64,000 bases of DNA from contig JANXBY010000019.1 in the NCBI GenBank assembly GCA_025060455.1, positions 1 to 64,000 of the forward strand, read 5' to 3'. This DNA comes from Armatimonadota bacterium (lineage in GTDB: Bacteria; Sysuimicrobiota; Sysuimicrobiia; Sysuimicrobiales; Sysuimicrobiaceae). Numbering within the stretch: position 1 is the stretch's first letter; each line of letters begins with the position of its first letter. Of this stretch, positions 7,749 to 17,300 are shown one piece after another. Under the pieces are notes generated by a model that did not search any database, had not been told where the DNA came from, and saw only the letters and a list, made by a program, of their open reading frames with translations. Both the position numbers and the translations under genes were made by a program.

Positions 7749-8701
7749 GCGGCTGGATCCTGGTGGGGCTTCTGGCGGCTGCCCTGGCGGTGGCGCCCGT
7801 GGTACTGCCGCCCTTCTTGCTGTACCTGCTGGCCCTGATCCTGGTGACCGGCCTGCTGGCCACCAGCCTGAACCTGGTGCTGGGCTACGGCGGGCTGTAC
7901 CAGTTCCACCACGGGGTGTTCTACGGGATCGGCGCGTACGTGGCCGCGGTGGCCATCACGCGGCTGGACTGGCCGGCGTGGCTGGCGTTCGCTGCGGGTC
8001 CCGTGGCCGCCGCGGCCGCGGGCCTGGTGATCGGGTTCTTCTGCGTGCGCCTCTCGCGGCTGTACTTCGGAATGCTCCAGCTGTCCCTGGGATCGTTCGT
8101 GTGGATCGTGGCCCTCCGATGGTACCCCGTAACGGGCGGGGACAACGGGATCCACGGCATCCCCGTCCCTGCTGCCCTGCAGAGCCTCCCCGCCGCCTAC
8201 GCTCTGGTGGCGGTGGTGGTGGCGGGCTGCCTGGCAGCCCTGTGGGCGGTGGTCCGGTCACCCTTCGGGCTCACCCTGCAGGCCATCCGGGACAACCCCC
8301 AGCGCTCGGAGGTCATGGGGGTCGACGTGCGGGCGCACCAGCTGGCCGCGATGGTGCTCGCGGCGTTCTTCGCGGGCGTGGCGGGGGTCCTGTACGTGGC
8401 GCTGGAGCGGTCGGTGTTCCCGAACATGCTGTTTTGGGTGCTGTCCCTAGAAATCCTGGTAATGTGCCTGCTGGGCGGGTGGTTCACCTTCTCCGGCCCC
8501 CTGGTGGGTGCGGCGGTGGTGGTGGGGCTGCGCACCCTGGTGGGACGGTACACGGAGTACTGGACGCTGGTGCTGGGCGTGCTGCTCATCCTCCTGATCT
8601 TCTTCCTACCGGAGGGGATCATGGGACATCTGCAGCAGCGGTGGGGTGCGCACCGTACCGTGGCCCCACGGCCGGCCCCCGCGGGGGACGCCCGTGGCTG
8701 A
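7745..8701 (+). CDS. livM: Branched-chain amino-acid type ABC transporter permease, LivM-like
   Basis: The second membrane subunit, 318 residues. Family marks are LNLVLGYGGLYQFHHGVFYG near residue 38 and FTFSGPLVGAAVVVGLRTLV near residue 250. GTG 7745 overlaps the livH stop (GTGA), which fixes the start; an open frame upstream of it is only the livH shadow. The end overlaps the ATPase gene by 8 bp. Confidence 0.92.
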   Translation: MSGWILVGLLAAALAVAPVVLPPFLLYLLALILVTGLLATSLNLVLGYGGLYQFHHGVFYGIGAYVAAVAITRLDWPAWLAFAAGPVAAAAAGLVIGFFCVRLSRLYFGMLQLSLGSFVWIVALRWYPVTGGDNGIHGIPVPAALQSLPAAYALVAVVVAGCLAALWAVVRSPFGLTLQAIRDNPQRSEVMGVDVRAHQLAAMVLAAFFAGVAGVLYVALERSVFPNMLFWVLSLEILVMCLLGGWFTFSGPLVGAAVVVGLRTLVGRYTEYWTLVLGVLLILLIFFLPEGIMGHLQQRWGAHRTVAPRPAPAGDARG

Positions 8702-10178
8702 CCTGCTCCGCGTGCAGGACCTGTGGAGGTCCTACGGCGGCTTCCCGGCGGTCCGGGGCGCCTCCCTGCGCGTGGCCGCGGGGGAGGTGGTGGCCGTCAT
8801 CGGGCCCAACGGCGCCGGAAAGACCACTCTGTTCAACCTGATCACGGGGGTTCTGCTGCCCGATCGGGGCCGGGTGTGGTTCGCCGGGGCGGACGTGACC
8901 CGCTGGCCGGCCCACCGGAGGTGCCGCGCGGGGGTCGGGCGCACGTTCCAGATCGCCAACGTGTTCCCCCGGCTGTCGGTGTTCGACAATGTGCACGCCG
9001 CCTGCCTGGCGCATGCCCGCAAGGGCTTTGAGCTGCTCCGGGCCGCGCGGCGGTTCGCGGTGGACGAAGCCCGGCGGATTTTGCAGCTCACCGGCCTGGA
9101 GGCCTACGCGGACCGGCTGGCGGGAACCCTGTCCCACGGTGACCAGCGAATTCTGGAGATCGCCCTGGCCCTGGCCAGCCGGCCGCGGCTGCTGGTGCTG
9201 GACGAGCCCACCGCGGGCATGTCCCCGGAGGAGACCATCTCCACCCTCCAGCTGATCGCACGGCTGAACCGGGAGCACGGGCTGTCGGTGCTGTTCTGCG
9301 AGCACGACATGGAGGTGGTATTCTCTACCGCGCACCGGGTGGTGGTGATGCACCAGGGCCGGACCATCGCCGAGGGGACTCCGGGCGAGGTCCGCTCCAA
9401 TCCCGAGGTGCAGCGGGCGTACCTGGGAGGGGAGGAAGCAGAGGCCGCGGAGGCCCGTACGCGGACGGAGCGGTCCGGGGGCCCCGTAATGCTGGACGTA
9501 GAAGGGGTGCACGCGTACTACGGCCTCAGCCACGTGCTGTTTGACGTCTCCCTGCAGGTGCAGGAAGGCGAGGCGGTGTTCCTGCTCGGCCGGAACGGCG
9601 CGGGCAAGAGCACCACCCTGAAGAGCGTGGTAGGGTTGGTCCCGCCGCGGCGCGGGTCGGTGCGGTACCGGGGCCACGACCTGACGGGTCTTTCCCCCCA
9701 CCAGGTGGCCCGGTTGGGCGTGGGCTACGTCCCTGATGACCGCCGCATCTTCCCGGACCTGACGGTGCTGGAGAACCTGGAGGTGGCCGCCCGCGGGACC
9801 GGGTACTGGACGTTGGAGCGCGTCTTCGAGCTGTTCCCGGTCCTGCGGGAAAAGCGCCACCACCGCGGCAGCCACCTGTCGGGCGGGGAGCAGAAGATGC
9901 TGGCCATCGCCCGGGCCCTGGTGGGCAACCCGGACCTGCTGTTGCTGGACGAGCCCATGGAAGGGTTGGCCCCGAGGTTGGTCCGCGTGCTGGAAGAGCG
10001 CATCCAGCAGCTGAAGGCCCAGGGGCTGACGGTGCTGCTGGCCGAGCAGAACGTGGCTTCAGCCCTGCGGCTGGCGGACCGCGGCTACGTCATCGACGAC
10101 GGCCGGATCCGGTTCGAGGGGTCGGTCCAGGAGTTGCGGGAAAACCACGAGGTGCGGCGCCGGTACCTGATGGTGTGA
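8694..10178 (+). CDS. Fused LivG-LivF ATPase of the branched-chain amino-acid type ABC transporter
   Basis: One uninterrupted frame of 494 residues encodes two complete ABC ATPases that are normally separate proteins. The LivG half (about 1-255) has Walker A GPNGAGKT at residues 37-44, a C-motif variant LSHGDQ and Walker B LLVLDEPTAG. A linker rich in Glu and Arg follows. The LivF half starts near residue 266 with MLDVEGVHAYYG, then GRNGAGKS, LSGGEQ and LLLLDEPMEG. The start GTG 8694 overlaps livM. An in-frame ATG at 9489 opens the LivF half behind a G-rich stretch, so a separate LivF could also be made. The ATPase drives uptake by the LivHM pair. Confidence 0.9.
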   Translation: MADLLRVQDLWRSYGGFPAVRGASLRVAAGEVVAVIGPNGAGKTTLFNLITGVLLPDRGRVWFAGADVTRWPAHRRCRAGVGRTFQIANVFPRLSVFDNVHAACLAHARKGFELLRAARRFAVDEARRILQLTGLEAYADRLAGTLSHGDQRILEIALALASRPRLLVLDEPTAGMSPEETISTLQLIARLNREHGLSVLFCEHDMEVVFSTAHRVVVMHQGRTIAEGTPGEVRSNPEVQRAYLGGEEAEAAEARTRTERSGGPVMLDVEGVHAYYGLSHVLFDVSLQVQEGEAVFLLGRNGAGKSTTLKSVVGLVPPRRGSVRYRGHDLTGLSPHQVARLGVGYVPDDRRIFPDLTVLENLEVAARGTGYWTLERVFELFPVLREKRHHRGSHLSGGEQKMLAIARALVGNPDLLLLDEPMEGLAPRLVRVLEERIQQLKAQGLTVLLAEQNVASALRLADRGYVIDDGRIRFEGSVQELRENHEVRRRYLMV

Positions 10179-10179
10179 C

Positions 10180-11091
10180 CCCGTACACCCGCGGCCGGGC
10201 ACTCACCAACGCCACCCCGCCTGCGACGAGCGGCAGCCCCGCGATGGGTTGGGCCCCACAGGCACTCCCAGCAGCAGCCACCCCCACGATGCCGCGGTGG
10301 CCCGGTTCAGGTAGGTCACCAACGCGGTCTGGGTGGGGCTCACGTGGAGCACCAGGTGGTCGCAAAGCAGGTCGCCCACCGCGCTGCCGAACACGGACAG
10401 CGCCAGAGTGCTCCCACCGCCTCGCGGGACGGGCGCGCCGGCCAGCCGCCGGCGGCCGCGGCCGGGGCCATGGCCAGGGCACCGCCCAGCAGCGACCCCG
10501 CGGCCAGGGACACCGGGCCGGTGCGGGGGAAGGTGCGCCGGGCGTGCAGGATGCCCCACGCGTACAGCGCCGAGGCCAGCACCACCGCCCCTGCACCCAG
10601 GACGTCCGCAGCCCGAGCACTAGCGGGGTCTGCGCCCACCAACCTGACGCCCACACCCAACAGCTTCGGGACCTCCAAGGGCTCGGTGCGGGTTCCGCCC
10701 CCCAGCAGCACGGCCCACAGCGGCGTGGTGGCCTTTTAGGATAGAGGCGGCGCCGCTGGTGATGGTGCGCTCGCCCCACGCGATCAGGCTGATGGCCGAC
10801 ACGTGGTGGTGGATCGCCTTCGCGACCGCGCTCGCCCCACGCGATCAGGCTGATGAGATCCCCCGCTGACCGCACCGAGGAACACCAGCCGGGCCCCCGT
10901 GGCGGGGAGGCGTCGGAAGGGTCGGCGTTGCGCTGCCACCACCGCGGCCAGCAACAGGCCGGCAAGGCCCAGCCGCACGGCCACGAGGGTTGTGGGCGGG
11001 AAATCGCCCACCGCCACTTGATCGACAGGTAAGACGTGCCCAGAAGAGGCCCCAGTCCCAGCAGCGCCGCCCAGTCCTTCCGCCGCACCAC
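10180..11091 (-). pseudogene. Decayed EamA/DMT-family transporter
   Basis: Pieces of a ten-helix drug/metabolite transporter are spread over three minus-strand frames. In order there are an N-terminal piece (AALLGLGPLLGTSYL), TTLVAVRLGLAGLLLAAVVA, the family-like segment LIAWGERTITSGAASIL, VLASALYAWGILHARRTFPR, and a C-terminal piece ending near LPLVAGGVALVSARPR. At least four frame changes are needed to join them. A 61-bp tandem duplication inside the gene repeats the LIAWGER segment and shifts the frame. The relic fills the gap between the Liv cluster and uvrC, with no stop of its own before livF. Limits are approximate. Confidence 0.8.
10767..10855. repeat. 28-bp direct repeat from a 61-bp tandem duplication
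   Basis: Identical 28-bp copies lie at 10767-10794 and 10828-10855, 61 bp apart, each containing CTCGCCCCACGCGATCAGGC. They sit inside the EamA relic. Because 61 is not a multiple of three, the duplication alone shifts the reading frame. Confidence 0.85.
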
Positions 11092-11122
11092 CGTCCCCAG
11101 GGCCGGCGCAGGGCGTACGCGC

Positions 11123-13009
11123 TCAGCGGGCCGCCTCCTCCCGGTAATGGGGCAGCTCGTGCGCCCGCAGGTACTCCAGCACCCGGCGGGCGGCCGCCCG
11201 GCCCACCACCGCAGCCACCTCCTCCTCGGTGGCCTCCCGGATGCGCCGGACTGACCCGAAGTGGCGGATGAGGTCGCGTTTGCGCTTCTCCCCGATCCCC
11301 GGCACCTCGTCCAGCACCGAGTACACTACCCGGCGGCCCCGGAGCTGCTGGTGGTAGGCGTGGGCGAACCGGTGCGCCTCGTCCCGGACCCGTTGCAGCA
11401 GCTGCAGGGCCGCGGAGTCCCGGGGTAGGCGCAGGGGCTCCTCCTGCCCCGGCCGGAACACCAGCTCCTCCCGCTTGGCGAGGGCTACCACGGGCACCTG
11501 CACGTTGTACTCGAACAGCACCTCCAACGCCGCGGACAGCTGCCCGCGACCGCCGTCGATCAGGATCAGGTCCGGCAGCACCGACCACTTGGGCTTGACG
11601 GACTCGTCTCGGTCCAGCCTGTCCTGCTCCTCCCGGGCGTTCTGGAACCGCCGGCGCAGCGCCTCCTGCAGCATGGCGTAGTCGTTGGGCCCGGGAGTGA
11701 ACCGGATGCGGAACCGCCGGTACGCGTCCTTGCGGGGCCGCGCGCCCTCGAAGGTCACCAGGGAGGCCACCGCCTCCCCGTGCTGAAGGTTGCTCACGTC
11801 GTAGCCCTCGATGCGGAAGGGCGGCTCTTCCAGGTCCAGGACCTGCTGGAGGGCCCGCACCGCCGCACCCTCGCGCCCGGCGAGGCGTGCCCGTTCCTGC
11901 TCCAGGTGCAGCCGGGCGTTGTCCCGGGCCATATCCACCAGCCGCTTCCGGTGGCCGCGGGCCGCCACCACCACCCGGACCGGGGAACCCCGGCGGTCCG
12001 ACAGCCACCGGGCGATCACCTCCTGACCTTCCACAGCCTCCGGGATCACCACCTCCGGCGGCAGGGCTGGTGCGTGCTCGTAGTACTGCTCCAGAAACGT
12101 GCGCAGCACCTCCGCGGTGGGGTGCCCGTGCGCGCCCGTGAGAAAGAAGTGCTCCTGACCCGACAGACGGCCCGCGCGCACGAAGAACACCTGGGCGCAG
12201 GCATCATCGCCGTCCACGTGCACCGCCACCACGTCTCGGTCGTCGAGGCTCGCCGCGGCGGTCCGCTGGCGCTCCGCGATGGCCTCCAGGGCCTGGATCT
12301 GGTCCCGCAGGGCCGCGGCCCGCTCGAACTCCAGCCGCTCGGCGGCTTCCCGCATCTGCTGGCGCAGCTGGTCCAGCAGCGCCTCCTGGTGGCCCTGAAG
12401 GAACAGCACCGCGTTCCGCACCTGCTCCGCGTACTGCTCCCGGGAAGCGCCCCACGCCACGCACGGGGCGGTGCACTGCCCGATGGCGTAGTCCAGACAC
12501 GGCCGGGGAAGCCGGGTGTGCTCCACGTCCACCTGGCAGCTCCGCAGTTTGAACAGCTTGCGGATGGTCCGGATGGTCCGGCTCACCAGCTTCGGCTCGT
12601 GGTAGGGGTACGGGCCGAAGTAGTGGGCACCATCCCGGACCACCCGGCGGGTCATCACGATGCGCGGGTAGGGTTCGTGGGTGATCTTCACGTACGGGTA
12701 GGCCTTATCGTCCGCCATCCGCACGTTGTACTTGGGCCGGTGCTGCTGGATCAGGTTGGTTTCCAGGATGAGGGCCTCCACCTCGTTGGCACAGGCCACC
12801 ACGTCGAAGTCGAACACCTTGGTCATGAGGTGGCGGACCCGCGGGGAGTCCACGGAGGACGGGTTCTGAAAGTAGCTGCGGACCCGCTGGCGCAGGGAAG
12901 CCGCCTTGCCCACGTAGATCACCTTGCCCGCGCGGTCCCGCAGCAGGTACACGCCCGGTCGCGGCGGCAGGGCCCGCAGCTTCTCCTCCAGGTTGGCCAC
13001 GCGCGCCAT
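11123..13009 (-). CDS. uvrC: Excinuclease ABC subunit C
   Basis: UvrC makes both incisions around bulky DNA lesions after UvrA/UvrB damage recognition. About 628 residues: an N-terminal GIY-YIG nuclease (PGVYLLRDRAGKVIYVGKA, residues 14-32) for the 3' cut, the Cys cluster CLDYAIGQCTAPC, a UVR motif around residue 220 that binds UvrB, an RNase H-like domain (EGYDVSNLQHGEAVASLV, then LILIDGGRGQL) for the 5' cut, and C-terminal helix-hairpin-helix repeats (EVPGIGEKRKRDL). I prefer ATG 13009: it has no ribosome site but TAGAAT ends 7 nt before it, as expected for a leaderless start. ATG 13018 is the alternative. Confidence 0.96.
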   Translation of the reverse strand: MARVANLEEKLRALPPRPGVYLLRDRAGKVIYVGKAASLRQRVRSYFQNPSSVDSPRVRHLMTKVFDFDVVACANEVEALILETNLIQQHRPKYNVRMADDKAYPYVKITHEPYPRIVMTRRVVRDGAHYFGPYPYHEPKLVSRTIRTIRKLFKLRSCQVDVEHTRLPRPCLDYAIGQCTAPCVAWGASREQYAEQVRNAVLFLQGHQEALLDQLRQQMREAAERLEFERAAALRDQIQALEAIAERQRTAAASLDDRDVVAVHVDGDDACAQVFFVRAGRLSGQEHFFLTGAHGHPTAEVLRTFLEQYYEHAPALPPEVVIPEAVEGQEVIARWLSDRRGSPVRVVVAARGHRKRLVDMARDNARLHLEQERARLAGREGAAVRALQQVLDLEEPPFRIEGYDVSNLQHGEAVASLVTFEGARPRKDAYRRFRIRFTPGPNDYAMLQEALRRRFQNAREEQDRLDRDESVKPKWSVLPDLILIDGGRGQLSAALEVLFEYNVQVPVVALAKREELVFRPGQEEPLRLPRDSAALQLLQRVRDEAHRFAHAYHQQLRGRRVVYSVLDEVPGIGEKRKRDLIRHFGSVRRIREATEEEVAAVVGRAAARRVLEYLRAHELPHYREEAAR

Positions 13010-13080
13010 CGCCACCATTCTACGTGCGGAGGACGACCGGAGTCCCCAAGTGGCGCCCTCTGGGCGGTCCGTCGGGGCCG

Positions 13081-13109
13081 CAGACAGGGTTGCGCGGCCC
13101 GGGTAGACT
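13081..13109 (+). promoter_or_regulatory. Possible promoter for the aminotransferase gene
   Basis: CAGACA at 13081-13086 (four of six -35 bases) and TAGACT at 13104-13109, 17 bp apart. The predicted start near 13116 leaves a leader of about 30 nt with GGAGGG at 13137-13142 before ATG 13147. Confidence 0.45.
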
Positions 13110-13146
13110 AGGAGCCAAAGCGGTACGTATGCCAACGGAGGGTTGC

Positions 13147-14316
13147 ATGTCCTGGACCTCGCGCCGCGCCCGCGCCATCCCCCAGTCGGTGTTCCTCCTC
13201 ATGGACCGCGCCAAGCAGGAGGCCCGGAGCTCGGGGCTGAGCATCATCGACCTGTCCCTGGGCTCCAGCGATCTTTCGCCTCCTGCGCCGGCGTTGCAGA
13301 CCCTGGCGGAAGCCCTCGCGGACCGGGCCACGCATCAGTACACCCTGCGTTCCGCTACCCGGCCCTTCCTGGAGGCGGCCGCGGGGTGGTACGAGCACCG
13401 GTACGGCGTCACCTTCGACCCCGACGCGGAGATGCTGAGCCTCATCGGCAGCCAGGAGGGCATCGGCCACCTGCTCCTGGCGCTCACGGACCCGGGAGAC
13501 TTGGTTTTGATCCCGGAGGTGGCTTACCCGCCCTACTGGGGCATGGCCGCCCTCGCAGGGGTGGAGGTGTTTCCCGTGCCCCTGAGGGAGGACCTGCTAC
13601 CCGACCTGGAGGCGGTGCCGGAGGAGGTGGCCCGCAGGGCGCGCGTGCTGATCCTCAACTACCCCAACAACCCCACCGCCGCGGTGGCGGACCTGGGGTT
13701 CTTCATGCAGGTGCTGGACTTCTGCAGGCGGTACGAGGTGTTCCTGGTGCACGACAACCCGTACGTGGACATGGTGTTTGACGGCCCGGCGCCGTCACCC
13801 TTGGCCCTGCCAGGCGCCCGGGAGCGGTGCGTGGAGTTCTTCACCCTGTCCAAGTCCTACCACATGGGCGGGTTCCGCCTGGCCTTCGCGGTCGGCAACG
13901 CGGAGGCCATCGCGGCCCTCGAGACGGTGAAGTCCGCCCTGGACTTCAACCAGTACCAGGGCGTGCTGCGCATGGGGATCACCGCCCTGCAGCAGCCCGA
14001 GGCGTGGGTGCGGGAACAGGTGGCGGTGTTCCGGGATCGGCGGGACGTGTTGGTGCGGGCCCTCCGGGACGCGGGATGGGAAGTACCACTGCCTCGGGCC
14101 ACCATGTACCTGTGGGCCCGGGTCCCCACGGACGTGGACGACGTGCAGTTCGCGGTGCAGCTGTGCCGCAACACGGGCGTGGCCGTGTCCCCAGGGCAGG
14201 GGTTCGGACCCGGAGGCAAGGGGTACGTGCGGATCGCCCTGGTCCAGCCCCCGGATCGCCTGGAGGAGGCCGCCGCGCGCATCGGCGACTTCCTGCGCGC
14301 TTCCGTGCGCATGTAG
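13147..14316 (+). CDS. Class I/II aminotransferase, LL-diaminopimelate aminotransferase-like
   Basis: A cytoplasmic PLP enzyme of 389 residues. The aminotransferase fold is clear: IDLSLGSSDLSPPAP near residue 32, NYPNNPTAA, VHDNPYVDMVF and the PLP lysine in FTLSKSYHMGGFRLAFAVGN. The SLGSSDL opening and the SKSYHMGGFR stretch resemble the DapL-like and alanine/aspartate subgroup; sequence alone cannot set the substrate. ATG 13147 follows GGAGGG at 13137-13142. It stands alone on the plus strand, divergent from uvrC and convergent with lhr. Confidence 0.85.
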   Translation: MSWTSRRARAIPQSVFLLMDRAKQEARSSGLSIIDLSLGSSDLSPPAPALQTLAEALADRATHQYTLRSATRPFLEAAAGWYEHRYGVTFDPDAEMLSLIGSQEGIGHLLLALTDPGDLVLIPEVAYPPYWGMAALAGVEVFPVPLREDLLPDLEAVPEEVARRARVLILNYPNNPTAAVADLGFFMQVLDFCRRYEVFLVHDNPYVDMVFDGPAPSPLALPGARERCVEFFTLSKSYHMGGFRLAFAVGNAEAIAALETVKSALDFNQYQGVLRMGITALQQPEAWVREQVAVFRDRRDVLVRALRDAGWEVPLPRATMYLWARVPTDVDDVQFAVQLCRNTGVAVSPGQGFGPGGKGYVRIALVQPPDRLEEAAARIGDFLRASVRM

Positions 14317-14320
14317 GGGT

Positions 14321-17300
14321 TCACAAAGCTCCGGCGGGGGCGGAAGCCCCCACCCTCCTCAGCAGGGCACCGAGCGGCCCGACCTCCACCGCAGCTCCGT
14401 CCTTGAACACGATTCCCACTCCCGTGGAGGGTGGCAGGCGGTCGCCCGGGACCAGCACCCCCACCAGGTTCAGGGGGTCGGCCGCGGACAGCACCACCGT
14501 CTCGTCCCTGGCTACGGTCCGGCGCACGGCCCGCAGGGCTTCCACAGCCTCGGGGAGGGCAAACTGCTCCCCCGCGAACCCTGAAACGAACCGACCTCCA
14601 CGGATGCGCCCCTGGGCCTCCCACCGGCGGAAGATCCTTACCAGCTCCCTCCACGGCGGTGCGGCCCGTTCCCGGGTCAGTACCTCCCGGAACACCACCC
14701 CGTAGCGGCGCAGCATCTGCTCCGCCAGCCGTTCCAGCCGCTCGGAGTCAGGGATCGCCGGCGCCTCACCCCACGGCGCCCACCTGCCGGCGGGCGGGGG
14801 CAGCCTGCCCGTGAGGACGCGCAGTCGGCCGCGCCGGGGGCGGCGCTGGCCCCGCCACAGCAAGGAGCGCAGGCCGTCCATGCCGTCGCCCGTTGCCCGA
14901 CCTGCGGCCACCAGCTCCCAAAGGGCTTCCTCCACCTCCGCGGCCAGCCTGCCCAGCGCCCGGGCCACATCTGACAGGAAGCACGCACCCCGGGAACGCA
15001 ACCACGCGTCCACCTCTCGGGCCAAGGGCGATAGCCTCGCCGGGGGAGGTACTGGGAGCAGGTAGGCGGAAAGTTCCTCTCGCAGCACGAAGGCGATGGG
15101 GGTGTTTCGGGCCAGCCGCGGCGGACGCGTGGCCTCGCGCGCTTCCTCCACACTGCCGGGCTGGATCCGGCCCCACGCCACCAGCCCCGCCAGGCACAAG
15201 GAATCCAGCTCCCGCGGGTCGTAACGGGCCAGCCGCGCGGGCAGAACCCACTGCTCCCAGGCCCCTGCAGGAAGCTCAAAACCCTGCAGCTGCCGTAGGA
15301 TCTCCAGCAGCCCCGCGCGGCCGTGCAGCTGGGTGCCGGGGTGTACGTGCTGCCAGCGCAGCAGGAAGCGTACGAAGTCCGCGGGGCTGGTGGGTTCCAT
15401 CTCCCGCCGAAGCTTTTCCACGGTGAGCCGGTGGATCCGGCTCAGAAGCCGCCGCTCGCACCACTCCTCCTCCGCTTCACTCGGGGTGAACCGCCCGCGC
15501 AGCACCACCCCAAGCCCTTCCAGGGCTGCCAGCCCCACCCGCACATCTTCCGGGGCCAGTCCGAGCCTGGCCCCAAGCTGCGAGGCCGTAACCGGCCCCG
15601 TGTACAACATCCAGCCCGCCACCAGGTCGCGCAGGGCCCGCTCCCGCTCCTGCTCCGGCTGAATGGGCACATCCGGCCAGACCCTGGCGGCGGGCCAAAG
15701 GAGGTGGACCGCGGCCGCGCGCTCCCGCGCCGCGTAGCCGGAAAGGCCAGGTGCCTGCACCCGCACCGCCCGGCCCATCCGGACTAGCTCCCGGGCCGAC
15801 TCCTCCCACGGCTCGGCTGCCGGGTCGGGCAGGAAGACCACCGTCTGCAGCAGGTCGTGTAGCTCGTCCGGGTCGCGCACGTCCGGCTGTGCCTGCGCCC
15901 TCACCTCCTCGATGGCTTCTGGATCCAGGGCTCCGGGCCCACTGGCCAGCTCGGGGTCCACCCTGCGTAGGCGGACGGCCCGGGCACGGCGCTCCTCCAG
16001 GGGCGCGTCATCCAGGAAGGCGTACGGGTTTGCGCTGAGGATCTCGTGGGAGGCCGGCGAGGGCTGCGGGGTGTCCACCGCCACCGTCTGGATGTCTCCC
16101 CGCTCCACGGCCTCGACCACCGCCACCAACCCCTCCAGATCCATCGCGTCTTCCAGGCAGTCCAGCAGGGTCTGGTTCACCAAGGGGTGGTCGGGCGGGT
16201 CGATGGGGCCTGTGTGGTTGTCCTGGCAGCCCACCTGTTCGGGGAAGATCGCGGCCAGCAGGTCCTCCGCCCGCATGCGTTGGATTTGGGGCGGTACCCG
16301 CCGGCCTCCCCAACGCCTGGGGACGGCCAGGGCCCGGTTGGCGGCCTGGCGCCACCGGGTGGCAAACAGGGGCGACTGCAGGGTAGCCTGCAGCAGGTCC
16401 TTACGCGCGGTGTGGGGCCGGACGAACCCGAAGATGGCCTCCAGGGGGAAGCTGTGCTGCTGGCCCAGCGAGAGCACCACGCCATCGTCTGTGGCCGCGG
16501 CCTGCAGCTCGAAGTCGAAGGTGAGGCAGAAGCGCTTGCGCAGCGCAAGGCCCCACGCGCGGGTAATGCGTGCGCCGAACGGTGCGTGCAGGACCAGCTG
16601 CATCCCGCCCGCCTCGTCGAAAAACCGCTCGGCCACCACTCTCCGCTGAGTGGGCACACAGCCCAGCACCGCCAGGGTCTCACGCACGTAGTCCACCACC
16701 TGCTGCGCACCAGCCCAGTCCAGGCCCGCTTCCTCCACCAACCACTGGGCTGCGGACTCCGGGTCCGCAGCCCTCCGGGCCACCTCCTCCCGCAGGTCGC
16801 TGACCGCCTGCGAGAGCTCCGGGGTGCGGGCGGGGGCTTCCCCCAGCCAGAAGGGGATGGTGGGAGGGGCACCCCCCGCCGCCTCCACCCGCACGCGGCC
16901 CGACGATTCCACCCGCCGCACCCGCCAGCTGGTGTTGCCCAGCAGGAACACGTCCCCCGCCTGGGACTCCACCGCGAAGTCTTCGTTCACCCGGCCCACC
17001 GGCTTCTCATCCGGCTCTGCGACCACGTCGTACTCGAAGGTCTCGGGGATGGCGCCTCCAGAGGTGAGAGCCAGGGTCCGGGTGCCGCGCCGGCCGCGGA
17101 CGATACCGGTGGTGCGGTCCCAGTGCACCAGGGCTCCGGCCCGGCCCCGTGAGGGCGCCACGCCGTCCGCCAGCATGGCCAGCACCTGCTCGAACTCCTC
17201 CCGCCGGAGTTCGCGGTACGGGTAGGCTCCGCGGGCCAGCCGCCACAGGTCTTCCACGTGGCACGGCTCCGCAGCCGCCTCCGCGGCCAGCTGCTGCGCG

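Noticed and set aside
12564-12590. Tandem CGGATGGTC units
   Set aside because: They encode the repeated Thr-Ile-Arg of uvrC (SRTIRTIRKLF) and are part of the conserved protein, not a separate repeat element.
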